From Bin87 sp965197635 (GTDB lineage: Bacteria; Chloroflexota; Dehalococcoidia; Lucifugimonadales; UBA3495), in assembly GCA_965197635.1 (NCBI GenBank), contig OZ240218.1:868001-932000 (forward strand): a stretch of 64,000 nt of DNA. Direction: 5' to 3'. Of the stretch, positions 17,549 to 25,748 are shown one piece after another. The notes beneath the pieces were generated by a model. That model was given only the letters and a program-made list of their open reading frames with translations. It was not told the origin of the DNA and made no database searches. The translations under genes and the position numbers were made by a program. How positions within the stretch are numbered: the first letter of the stretch is position 1; the number at the start of each line of letters is the position of its first letter.

Positions 17549-17806
17549 TTAGTCGGCCCGGTCAACTACCGTAACCACAACTATAGCGGTCCCGGATTCT
17601 CTGAAAGTCACTTTGATTTGCCGGGTCCCGATCCGTTTGAAAGCGTTGGTCGGGCCTTTTTGAGTAGGTTACAGCCTATCGGGATCGCGAACCGCTTGTT
17701 CAACTTCGCCTTCGGTGATACGACGCCAGCGCATCCTTCTTCGCGCGTGGCGAGTATATGCGAGGTTGCGGTTAGCAGGGATTCTCCCGTTTGTTTCGCT
17801 CTCCAT
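17549..17806 (-). pseudogene. DUF4258-family protein with an in-frame stop
   Basis: Reads YTRHARRRMRWRRITEGEV then EQAVRDPDRL, a TAA at 17669-17671, and then, in the same frame, TQKGPTNAFKRIGTRQIKV and a final beta strand IVVVTVVDRAD. The two halves join without frame change into a typical 85-residue DUF4258 protein (RHARxRMxxRxI and VTFRE motifs). A single nonsense change therefore breaks it, unless the stop is a sequencing error. It follows the amidase by 3 bp and precedes DUF2283 by 12 bp on the same strand. Confidence 0.7.
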
Positions 17807-17809
17807 ATT

Positions 17810-18988
17810 TTACAACGAGGTGACCAGTTCCGCCGCCAGCGCAATCAACTGCTCGTCCGCCCCGTAGTCCCCCAGCAGAGACAGCCCCACCGGCAACCCG
17901 TCAACCTCAACCAGTGGGAGGCTGATTTGCGGTCGCCCGGTGTTGCCGGCGATGGATGTCAGCGCGCTGTTGCGTAGCCGCAGGGTATGCCGCTCTGAAA
18001 CCCGCTGGCCCAGCGGAGGCGCCGGCGCGATGGTCGTGGGAAGGCATACCACCACGTCACCGCCGGCGTACACCTCGTTCATGCGCTCGACGATAGTATC
18101 GCGGCCGGCTTGGGCCACGACAATCTGATCGTCGGTGACGGCCCGAGCCGTGGCGTACCGGTCGGACACCTCAAAGCTGAAGACCGGGTTGACCTCGTCA
18201 ATCCAGTCCTGCGCCGATTCCCACGCCTCACGGCTCTGCAACATCTGCTGATGCCCCGACCACTCCTGAAGGCTGGTAGGCGAAAGGCGTTCCGTTGAGC
18301 GGGATTCGAAAAGGGAAGCCACATTTTCCAGAACCGTTTGCAGCGCCTGCCGCACTGCTGGCTCCGCCAAGGCAAAAGCGTCTTCCGCAACGACAAGCCG
18401 GCGTGGACGAGCCACCTCGGAGCCGGGTGGCAACATCACGGCCCCCACTCTGGCAAACGTTTCGGCGTCTCGCGCAAACCAGCCGATGGTGTCGAAGTTC
18501 GGCGCTTGCAGCAGCATTCCGTCCAGGGGAATCCGTCCGTGGGTCGGCCGCAGTCCGTACAGGCCGCAGAAGCTCGCCGGCACCCGCACCGACCCGCCGG
18601 TGTCCGACCCCAGCGCGAAATCCACTACGCTGCCGGCCACCGCCGACGCCGATCCGCTGGAAGACCCGCCGGGTACCCGCCCCGGTGCGCTTGGGTTGGC
18701 GGGTGTCCCGTAGTGCATGTTCTCGCCGAAGATGCCGCGCGTCAGCTCGTCGGTGATGGTCTTCCCGACCATCGTCGCCCCGGCGTTCACCAGTCGCTGC
18801 ACTACCCACGCCGTGGACTCGGCCGGCCCGTGGGTCGCCTTCCAGTGAGGGTTGCCGCACCCGGTGACGTGTCCTGCCACGTCAAAAATGTCCTTGGCGG
18901 CAAAAGTCAACCCGGCCAACGGACCGTCGGCAGCGCCGGCCAGGTGAGCGTCGCTATCGGGGCAGAAGGCGTTGAGCGGTCCGGCCAT
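17810..18988 (-). CDS. Amidase-signature hydrolase, AMI1-like
   Basis: 392 residues, short for the amidase-signature family but matching the compact indole-3-acetamide-hydrolase (AMI1) type. The Ser-cisSer-Lys triad is visible: K32 (LTFAAKDIFDV), S109 in VPGGSSSGSA and S133 in GSDTGGSVRVPA. The blocks GENMHYGTPANP and FDTIGWFARD also follow AMI1. The enzyme hydrolyses a small carboxamide to acid and ammonia. It starts 2 bp after the stop of the enolase-superfamily gene and lies in an operon with a dihydropyrimidinase-like enzyme, so an amide formed by ring opening is a plausible substrate (inference). Confidence 0.85.
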   Translation of the reverse strand: MAGPLNAFCPDSDAHLAGAADGPLAGLTFAAKDIFDVAGHVTGCGNPHWKATHGPAESTAWVVQRLVNAGATMVGKTITDELTRGIFGENMHYGTPANPSAPGRVPGGSSSGSASAVAGSVVDFALGSDTGGSVRVPASFCGLYGLRPTHGRIPLDGMLLQAPNFDTIGWFARDAETFARVGAVMLPPGSEVARPRRLVVAEDAFALAEPAVRQALQTVLENVASLFESRSTERLSPTSLQEWSGHQQMLQSREAWESAQDWIDEVNPVFSFEVSDRYATARAVTDDQIVVAQAGRDTIVERMNEVYAGGDVVVCLPTTIAPAPPLGQRVSERHTLRLRNSALTSIAGNTGRPQISLPLVEVDGLPVGLSLLGDYGADEQLIALAAELVTSL

Positions 18989-18990
18989 GG

Positions 18991-20040
18991 TTACAGCATC
19001 TCCTCGTTCAGCGTCACCCCAAATCCGGGTCGATCCGATGGGGCGATATAACCGTCCCTTGCCTCCGGTTCATCGAGCCAAAGTAGGTCGCGCCGGTCGC
19101 GGATGTGGTCCGAATGCATTTCAGCGAAATCGGCCCAGTCGCTCGCGACTATCAGATGCAGCCCCCAAATCTCGCCGCCCCGGTGCGGCGACACCGGCAC
19201 GCCGGCGTCCCGCGCCAGGTCAATGATGCGCAGCCCCGCCGTAATCCCGCCGCACCAGGTTATATCCGGCTGCCACAATCCCAGGGCGCCGGCTTTGGCG
19301 ATGTCGGCGAATCCAAAATGGGTGAACTCATGCTCGCCACCGGCAATCAGCGTCGGCGCAGCGACCGGCCGCAACTCCGCCTGTCCGGCCAGATCGTCGG
19401 GCGTCAGCACGTCTTCGTACCAGCAGAGGTTGTATTCCGATAGGACGTCGGCCATCTGCGCCGTAACCTCTCCGTCCCACGACATATAGCAGTCAACCAT
19501 CAGCCTGGCATCCGGCCCGAAAAGCTGACGAGCTCGTGCCGCCGCCGTAACCGCCGTTTCGTAATCAGTGGGGTTGCCCGACCAGCGGTGCGGAAACTTG
19601 TGCGCTTGGAAACCCACGTCGCGGTACAACATCGAATCCGGCCCGGTGGCGTAGGCGAACAGGCTGGACTTGCGCGCCCCGCCCAGCAGTTCATACACGG
19701 GCTTACCTTCGGCCTTGCCCAGCAGGTCGTATAGGGCCAGATCAACCCCGCTGAGCGCCATGATCGCCAACCCCTTGCGCCCGTAGGGAAGGGATTGCTC
19801 GTACAGGTAGTCCCAAATGCCCGCTAATTCCTCGGTGCCGTTGATCTCCCGACCCAGCAGCAATTCCCGAAAATGCCGGTTGACGATTTCAACGCCGGCA
19901 ACGCCACCGCCACCGTACCCGAAACCCACGTCGCCGGTGTCCGTCTCCACCCGAACCACGATCTGCCAAAAGTGCGTCCTCCACGACGGCACCACGTGCT
20001 GATATCGGGGATAAACGGCGCTGACCTCGGTGATCTTCAT
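18991..20040 (-). CDS. Enolase-superfamily dehydratase, L-rhamnonate dehydratase-like
   Basis: 349 residues. Metal ligands D183 (LMVDCYMS), E209 (WYEDV) and E236 (AGGEHE), K148 in HKFPH and the catalytic base H286 (VPVSPHRGG) are present. The YLYEQSLPYGRKGL and QPDITWCGGIT blocks place it with the rhamnonate dehydratase group of mandelate-racemase-like enzymes. It should abstract the alpha proton of an acid-sugar-like carboxylate. Its ATG directly follows the TAG of the upstream gene (TAGATG), showing tight coupling. SAR202 bacteria are known for many such paralogues. The natural substrate cannot be read from sequence. Confidence 0.85.
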   Translation of the reverse strand: MKITEVSAVYPRYQHVVPSWRTHFWQIVVRVETDTGDVGFGYGGGGVAGVEIVNRHFRELLLGREINGTEELAGIWDYLYEQSLPYGRKGLAIMALSGVDLALYDLLGKAEGKPVYELLGGARKSSLFAYATGPDSMLYRDVGFQAHKFPHRWSGNPTDYETAVTAAARARQLFGPDARLMVDCYMSWDGEVTAQMADVLSEYNLCWYEDVLTPDDLAGQAELRPVAAPTLIAGGEHEFTHFGFADIAKAGALGLWQPDITWCGGITAGLRIIDLARDAGVPVSPHRGGEIWGLHLIVASDWADFAEMHSDHIRDRRDLLWLDEPEARDGYIAPSDRPGFGVTLNEEML

Positions 20041-21459
20041 CTATTCCACCGGCCCGCCCAACGGCGCCCGAGGCTCGCCGCTCTCCAGGAAGGTGCCGTA
20101 GCCCGGGTTCTGCTGCAATTCGCCATCCTTCAGTAGCACCTGTCCCCGCAGCATAGTCATCCACGGTCGACCGTTGACCTGCCAGCCCTCAAACAGGGTG
20201 TAGCCCGCGTTGCTGTGGTGGTCTTGGGCGGTGACGATGCGGTCGCCGTTGGGGTCCATAATCAGGAAGTCCGCGTCGGAACCCACCTGGATCACGCCCT
20301 TCCGTGGGTAGATGCCGAAGACGCGCGCCGGGTTTTCCGCCATCACCCGTGCCAGCCACCAGATGGGCATACCCCGTTTCACGACGCCCTCGCTGTACAT
20401 CAGCGGCACGATGGTTTCTATGCCCGGCGAACCGAAGGGCACTGACATGCCGTTGGTGTCAACGAATATGTTGTCCCAGCCTGGCTGCTTCAACTCCTGC
20501 GGATGCGGTGAGTGGTCGCTGGCGACAATCGAGATATGTCCCTGCCGCAGCCCTTCCCACAGGGCATCCCGGTCGGGACCGTCCTCCGGGCGCAGCGGCG
20601 GGCCAATCTTCGCCAGCGGCCCGTACTGGGCCATCTGGGCGTCTGACAGCAACAGGTACTGCGGGCATGTTTCCGTCCAGAACCGCTGCCCCAGGCTCTG
20701 CGCCTGCTTGACCCGCTCCAGTCCCAGCTGCGTACTGAGATGCACCACGTAGGTCGGGCAGCGGGTAGCTGCGCTCATCTTCACCGCCCGGTTGATGGCT
20801 TCCTCTTCGGCCCAGTCCGGGCAGGCCGTCGGAAAGTCCGTGGGGTGGGTGTGCCCCTCCGCCATCAGCTTGTTTTCCAGGTACTCGATGATGTTGCCGC
20901 TCTCGCAGTGGAGTTGCAGCACGCCGCCGCCCCGGGCCACCAAATCCATGGCCTGGCAGATGTAGTCGTCGTCGCACATCCGGCCCGGCCGTTTCTTGTA
21001 GGTCATGAACATCTTGTAAGACTTTACGCCGAGATCCACGGCCTCGGGCAGACCGGACAGGATGCTCGGACGGTTCTGCAGGATGAAGTGGAAGGCGAAG
21101 TCGGTCAGCGCGGTCTGCTCAATGGTCTCTCGAACGCGATGCACGGCTTGGGGGAGCGTCTCGTCGCCTTCCAGCTGGTAGGTGCCGAAGGGCACCAGCG
21201 TGGTCAGGCCGGCTCCGGCCGCCGCCCGCGAACCCAGCGCGTAGTCGTCGTGCCCGTCCAAGTGGACGTGGCTGTCGATGAGGCCGGGCAGCACGAACTT
21301 GCCGCTGGCGTCGATGTAGTTGTCCGCCGGCGGCAGGTATCCATCCGGCCCAATGGCGACAATCTTCCCGCCGTCAACAGCGATGGAACTCTCGTACACC
21401 TGCGACGACGTGACTATCTGTCCACCAACAATGACGGTATCCACATGATTTGCAGCCAT
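20041..21459 (-). CDS. Dihydropyrimidinase/hydantoinase-like amidohydrolase
   Basis: 472 residues from ATG 21459, with GGAGG 8 bp upstream. The frame is open further upstream, but that stretch is a REP repeat and antisense of the next gene. The binuclear metal site is complete: H64 and H66 (DSHVHLD), carboxylated K149 (SYKMFMTY), H184 (QLHCESG), H240 (VVHLST) and D315 (ASDHSP). These enzymes open cyclic imides and amides such as hydantoins or dihydropyrimidines. In the operon it is preceded by a flavin/acyl-CoA dehydrogenase-type protein and followed by enolase-superfamily and amidase genes, which suggests degradation of an N-heterocycle (inference). Confidence 0.85.
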   Translation of the reverse strand: MAANHVDTVIVGGQIVTSSQVYESSIAVDGGKIVAIGPDGYLPPADNYIDASGKFVLPGLIDSHVHLDGHDDYALGSRAAAGAGLTTLVPFGTYQLEGDETLPQAVHRVRETIEQTALTDFAFHFILQNRPSILSGLPEAVDLGVKSYKMFMTYKKRPGRMCDDDYICQAMDLVARGGGVLQLHCESGNIIEYLENKLMAEGHTHPTDFPTACPDWAEEEAINRAVKMSAATRCPTYVVHLSTQLGLERVKQAQSLGQRFWTETCPQYLLLSDAQMAQYGPLAKIGPPLRPEDGPDRDALWEGLRQGHISIVASDHSPHPQELKQPGWDNIFVDTNGMSVPFGSPGIETIVPLMYSEGVVKRGMPIWWLARVMAENPARVFGIYPRKGVIQVGSDADFLIMDPNGDRIVTAQDHHSNAGYTLFEGWQVNGRPWMTMLRGQVLLKDGELQQNPGYGTFLESGEPRAPLGGPVE

Positions 21460-21483
21460 AACCCGACCTCCTGTGCCAGTCGG

Positions 21484-21556
21484 CCTTTTGTCGTCGCGAG
21501 GAGCGCAGCCGCTCATCCTGAGCCTGTCGAAGGACGTGGCAGTCTCGTCGCAATGA
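21484..21556. repeat. REP-like interspersed repeat
   Basis: Contains GTCGCGAGGAGCGCAG, CTGAGCCTGTCGAAGGACG and GTCGTCGCAATGAC-like ends in the gap between two operon genes. The CTGAGCCTGTCGAAGG core is the relative of the piece inserted in a transposase at 37969-37991. Confidence 0.6.
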
Positions 21557-21569
21557 CGGCAGATGTTCC

Positions 21570-22742
21570 TTAAAAAACTCCCTGAGGCTCCAACCCCAGC
21601 AGGAATTGCCCCGCCGTTTCGTAATGTACGTAGTGTCCCTGCACGTGCTGGGTTATCACGTGAATGTCCTGGAACCGCCTCTGGATGGGGTTGGTTTGGG
21701 AGATCCCGCCGGCGCCGCATAGGGTGTAGGCAGCGTCCACCACCTGCGCCGAGGTTCGGATGGCATGGGTGGCGGCGACGCGCAGTTGTATCCGTTCCTC
21801 GGTGGTGAGGGTGCCCTTTGCGCACGCCGATTCCCACAGCCGAGCGTGGCTGTCACGCAGAAACGCCCGCGCCGAGCTGTGCAGGGCGTGGGCCTCGCCG
21901 ATGGCGCGCTGCGTCGTCTGCTGGTCCCGCAGCAATGTGCCGGACCGGTAGGGCATCCGGCTCCCTCCCACCTCGATGGCGATGTCCAGGCTCTTGCGCG
22001 CCACGCCCAATGCGACGGTGGCGAAGCCGGTGGCAAACAGCAGTGTCCGGGGAACCAGGTACAGCGGCCCATCGACCCAAGGCGGCCCGTCCTGTGTGTA
22101 CGTCCGTTCTTCGGGAACAAACCGGTCGTCCACCTCAAAGCTGAAGCTGCCGGTCCCCCTGAGGCCAGCGGTGTGCCACCCGTCAACAAAGCGCACTTGG
22201 TCCTTGGGCATCAGCAGGATACGCGGACCCGGTCGGCTGGCAACCGACCCGTTCTGTTCCACCGACGCCACCGGCGACAGGGCGGCAATCCAGGTGGCGT
22301 GGTCGCTGCCGCTGCTCAGGTTCCAATGTCCCTTGAGCCGATACCCGCCAGCCACCGGCGTCGCCAGGCACGACCCCGTGGGTGGCCCGTTGGTCACCAC
22401 CGCGCGCGGTTCGTCCCAGATCAGGTGCGCCGTGTCCACCGGCATCCTGGGCGAGCTGGTGGAGAAGACGTTGTTCTGGTTGAGGCACCAGGCCACGCTG
22501 GCGTCAACGCCGGCAAACGTTTCCAGGATGCGCAGGAAGTCGGGATGGGCCAACTCCGCGCCGCCCAGGGCTCGAGGCAGCAGCAGCCGGAAAAACCCGG
22601 CATCGGCCATGTCGTTAGCCAGGTCGCCGGGCATCTGTCGCTCAGCGTCGATTTGGTCGGCGGCGTCGGCCACCCGGTCGGCGAAGGAAGGAGCAGCGGT
22701 GAGGTAGTGGGCGATGTCGGTGGGTAGGGCGAGGGTGGTCAT
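21570..22742 (-). CDS. Acyl-CoA dehydrogenase-fold flavoprotein, possibly group-D monooxygenase
   Basis: 390 residues with the N-terminal helical, middle beta and C-terminal helical domains of the acyl-CoA dehydrogenase fold. The middle domain reads KGHWNLSSGSDHATWIA, the pattern of flavin-dependent two-component monooxygenases (HsaA/HpaB-like, acyl-CoA dehydrogenase type 2 C-terminus), and no typical catalytic glutamate for acyl-CoA substrates was recognised. It could therefore hydroxylate a ring using reduced flavin from a separate reductase; no reductase is adjacent. It is the first gene of the operon that runs to 17246. The start ATG 22742 is preceded by GAGAGA, and an upstream in-frame ATG has poorer context. 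Confidence 0.75.
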   Translation of the reverse strand: MTTLALPTDIAHYLTAAPSFADRVADAADQIDAERQMPGDLANDMADAGFFRLLLPRALGGAELAHPDFLRILETFAGVDASVAWCLNQNNVFSTSSPRMPVDTAHLIWDEPRAVVTNGPPTGSCLATPVAGGYRLKGHWNLSSGSDHATWIAALSPVASVEQNGSVASRPGPRILLMPKDQVRFVDGWHTAGLRGTGSFSFEVDDRFVPEERTYTQDGPPWVDGPLYLVPRTLLFATGFATVALGVARKSLDIAIEVGGSRMPYRSGTLLRDQQTTQRAIGEAHALHSSARAFLRDSHARLWESACAKGTLTTEERIQLRVAATHAIRTSAQVVDAAYTLCGAGGISQTNPIQRRFQDIHVITQHVQGHYVHYETAGQFLLGLEPQGVF

Positions 22743-22904
22743 ACTGTCTCTCGGTGCGCAGTGATTGCCGCCTACGGTACACGGGGGGCGCGGCAGTGTC
22801 AAAAGGGGTGAGGGCAGCGGTCAAGGGGATGGGGCTCCGTTCCGACGCGCCAGGCCCGCGCCGCCTGCAAAGCCCACTATGGCCCCTACCGCCGTCTTGA
22901 TTGT

Positions 22905-23051
22905 TCAGTCCGCTACCTGAACCAGAGTGTCCTGCGCCGGCGTCAGATGGTCACCCGAGACGGACGCTACCCATATCAGAATACTGGCGCCCAGCAGGAC
23001 CAGGGCAAGCAGGATAGTGCGGACGGCAAACGAAACCGCGGTGCTATTCAC
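22905..23051 (-). CDS. Small single-TM protein
   Basis: A 48-residue product starting with GTG, whose first bases overlap the end of the preceding small gene (GGTGAATAG). It has one membrane helix (about 6-30: RTILLALVLLGASILIWVA) and a short polar tail SGDHLTPAQDTLVQVAD. The overlap and the similar topology to the upstream gene suggest a coupled pair. No family is recognised. Confidence 0.45.
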   Translation of the reverse strand: MNSTAVSFAVRTILLALVLLGASILIWVASVSGDHLTPAQDTLVQVAD

Positions 23052-23223
23052 CGCTGACCGTCTCGGTTTGATCTTCTATAGTGGCGGAGCCGGAAGCTCG
23101 GCGAGCAGGCTCCACGACCCAGGCTTTCCACAGCGTCCAAAACAGCACGGCGATGCCGCCTATCAGTAGAATGAGACCAACTACTGCCAGAATCGCCGCG
23201 ATAATTAGCGGAAACGTTGCCAT
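23044..23223 (-). CDS. Small membrane protein
   Basis: 59 residues from ATG 23223, with AGGAGG 8 bp upstream; the in-frame ATG at 23229 is only 2 bp from that site. One or two closely spaced membrane helices (about 3-35: IIAAILAVVGLILLIGGIA then VLFWTLWKAW) are followed by a cytoplasmic tail EPARRASGSATIEDQTETV. The strong Shine-Dalgarno makes this a real gene. Function unknown. Confidence 0.55.
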   Translation of the reverse strand: MATFPLIIAAILAVVGLILLIGGIAVLFWTLWKAWVVEPARRASGSATIEDQTETVSGE

Positions 23224-23477
23224 CGTCATTGCCTCCTGCCACTTGCTGCCTTGCCACCCACTACCGCGATTTCTAGCATAAGCCCAAACCGCTCCCATGA
23301 CGTGCAAAGAGGCCGTGGTATCCTTGGAAAATCGGCTAAAATTCGCCCGTAGCCTCTACAGAAATCTTTGCGAATGTGATACCGTATGTTGTATGCAGTC
23401 ACGCTAAAAACCCAACAGACGGTATGGTACACAATGTTGAGCCGTCATCACCGGCCACAGTTGAGGAGAAACAAATC

Positions 23478-24419
23478 ATGCCAGTCTATGACACCTTCGC
23501 AAAGCGTAAGCAGATGGCTCAACACTCTGGAAAGCCTGTGATCTACAGAGACGACATTTTGCCTCAGGGTTTCAGGGTTCAGGTAGCGCATATTTTGGGA
23601 GGCACAATTGGACATAACGAACTTCTCCTAAGCGCCAGCATAATGCACCCGGACACGCTGTGGCAAAATATCGACCACATCCTTTCCAGAGAACTTGGCA
23701 AGTTCACCTTATGGGAATCAGGTCGGTCATCCCAAGACCGTTGCATACAATTCCTGCTAAACCACGATAACATCGATGAGGTACTCAGCCTGATCGAAAT
23801 CGCGTTTCAAATCGTGGATACTACTATCAGAGAAATGCAACAACGGGTAGGGTACAACATACACTCGCAGCCGTCTGACGATGCCATTGATGAGCTGAAC
23901 CATCGCTTCCGTGAACATGGCATCGGTTACCAGTACCAGGGAGGACAGATAATCGCCGTCAACTCGCAATATCTGCATTCCGAAGTCGTGGAGCCATCCA
24001 TATCCCTGTTGCACGACGGGAATTTCGATGGAGCGTCGCAAGAATTCATGGCGGCTCACGAGCATTACCGCAAAGGCAATTACAAAGAGGCGATAGTAAA
24101 CGCCGGAAGTGCCTTTGAAAGTACGATGAAAACCATCTGCGACAAGCGTAATTGGGCTTATGGCCCCAAGGACACTGCCGCAAAACTGATAGACGTACTG
24201 TTTGGTAAGGGCCTCTTACCGTCGGAAATGCAGAATCAGTTCACGAGCCTGAGCTCTGCGCTGAAAAGTGGCGTGCCAACCGTTCGAAACCAACCAGGCA
24301 GGGCCCACGGACAAGGCAGCGCACCCGTGGAAGTGCCGAGTTACCTTGCTGCGTACTGCCTCCACCTGACAGCTGCCAACATCGTTTTCCTCGTGGAGGC
24401 GAACAACGCTAAACCATGA
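23478..24419 (+). CDS. STM4504/CBY_0614-family protein with abortive-infection-like C-terminus
   Basis: 313 residues from ATG 23478 (GAGGAG 9 bp upstream). It starts MPVYDTFAKRKQMA and contains FREHGIGYQYQGGQIIAV, a helical repeat AHEHYRKGNYKEAIVNAGSAFESTMK and a C-terminal segment KSGVPTVRNQPGRAHGQGS ending AAYCLHLTAANIVFLVEA. The last part is the Abi_C pattern found in abortive-infection-type proteins. The family is widespread, cytoplasmic and of unproven function. It stands alone between the minus-strand small membrane genes and the RCC1 gene. Base composition is slightly more AT-rich than its neighbours, which may mean acquisition. Confidence 0.7.
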   Translation: MPVYDTFAKRKQMAQHSGKPVIYRDDILPQGFRVQVAHILGGTIGHNELLLSASIMHPDTLWQNIDHILSRELGKFTLWESGRSSQDRCIQFLLNHDNIDEVLSLIEIAFQIVDTTIREMQQRVGYNIHSQPSDDAIDELNHRFREHGIGYQYQGGQIIAVNSQYLHSEVVEPSISLLHDGNFDGASQEFMAAHEHYRKGNYKEAIVNAGSAFESTMKTICDKRNWAYGPKDTAAKLIDVLFGKGLLPSEMQNQFTSLSSALKSGVPTVRNQPGRAHGQGSAPVEVPSYLAAYCLHLTAANIVFLVEANNAKP

Positions 24420-24436
24420 CGTTATGGCCTTGCCCG

Positions 24437-24867
24437 CTACGGCGGCACGGCCTGCCCATATTGGATGCTACCCCAGCAAACCACGTGACCATCTGTTCGC
24501 AGTCCACAGGTATGGTCAAGGCCTGCGCTGACGGATTGGAAAGTTCCTGCCGGTGGCATGGTCTCTCCGTATATGTTTAGGCTGCTACCCCAGCAGACCA
24601 CAGTGCCATCCGTTTGTACTCCGCAGGCGTGTTTATAGCCGGCACTAACGGATTGGAACGAACCTTCCAATCGCGTGGTTTGTCCGATCCCATAGCCCCA
24701 GCAGACGACGGAGCCATCCGTCCGCACTGCGCAATTGTGGAGTGATCCAGCGCCGACGGATTGGAACGAACCTTCCGGTGGTGTGGCTTGTCCGACCCCG
24801 TTACTGCCCCAGCAGGCAAGGTAACCATCTGTCCGTACTCCACAGGTATGGAATGATCCGGCACTAA
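24437..24867 (-). pseudogene. 3' fragment of the RCC1-repeat gene
   Basis: Four RCC1-type units with VSAG..H.CGVRTDG and CWGS core motifs, ending GQAVPP and a TAG at 24437. The frame is open from the IS5 edge (24868) to the stop, so the insertion cut an intact frame. The missing N-terminal part continues at 27460-29392 beyond an IS5 and an IS1380. Confidence 0.75.
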
Positions 24868-25745
24868 GAGGGTGTCTAAAAAGAGGGAAGGCGGGCCAGT
24901 CGGCGTAGCATGAGGCCGGTCATGGAGATGTAGATCCAGGTTTCCGTGGTTTCGCACAATGCCTCGTAGTCCTTGCTCAATCGCCGCTGCCGGTTCAGCC
25001 AACCGAAGGTGCGTTCCACCACCCAACGCCGGGGCAGCACCTGGAAGGTGTGTTGCTGTGCTGGACGGCGCACCAGTTCCAGGGTCCAACCGGCCACCGT
25101 CTGGGCCCACGCCACCAGTTTGCCGCCGTACGCGCCGTCGGCCCAGATCAGTTGTAGCCGAGGGAAGCGGCCCATCAAACGCCGTAACACCAACCGCGCG
25201 CCGTCTCGGTCCTGAATGTCAGCCGGATGCACCGCCACCGCCAGCAGCAGTCCCAGGGTATCTACTACGATATGGCGTTTGCGTCCCTTCACCTTTTTGC
25301 CCGCGTCGTAGCCTCTGGGCCCCCTTTTTCCGTGGTCTTTACCGACTGGCTGTCGATGATGGCCGCGCTGGGGCTGGTCTCCCGGCCCTGAGCCTGCCGC
25401 AGCATGGCGTGCAGCGTGTCGTGGGCCCGCTGCCAAGTTCCGTCCCGACGCCAGGTGCGGAAGTAATGGAACACAATGCGCCACGGCGGCAGGTCATGGG
25501 GCAGCATCCTCCAGGAGCAGCCGGTGCGCAGCACGTAGCGGATGGCGTTGACGATCTCCCGTCTCGGGTAGGTGATCGGCCGCCCGCCCGGCTTGGGCGG
25601 AGGTAACAGGGGTTCCCACAGTTGCCATTCTCGGTCGCTGAGGTCGCTGGGATAAGCTGGTCGTTCCATACCCCCACACTACGACCAACTCCTCCCTCTC
25701 TGCCTTCATGCGTCCAGACCAATTGGACCCTTTTTAGACACCCTC
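24868..25745 (-). mobile_element. IS5-family insertion sequence, copy B
   Basis: 878 bp with ends GAGGGTGTCTAAAAAG and CTTTTTAGACACCCTC, and an exact TAA duplication (24865-24867 and 25746-25748). It is inserted in the left CTAA duplication of the neighbouring IS1380, so it arrived after the IS1380. Confidence 0.9.
24876..25669 (-). CDS. IS5-family transposase, two frames with -1 shift
   Basis: The first frame runs 25669 to 25289 (MERPAYPSDLSDREWQLWEP ... SVKTTEKGG). The second runs from the overlap to 24876 (GPRGYDAGKKVKGRKRH ... LMLRRLARLPSF). The overlap again has AAAAAGGGGG, as in copy A. The DDE core (IDSQSVK, WADGAYGGK, RRWVVERTFGWL) is complete, so this copy may be active. Confidence 0.85.
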
Positions 25746-25748
25746 TAA

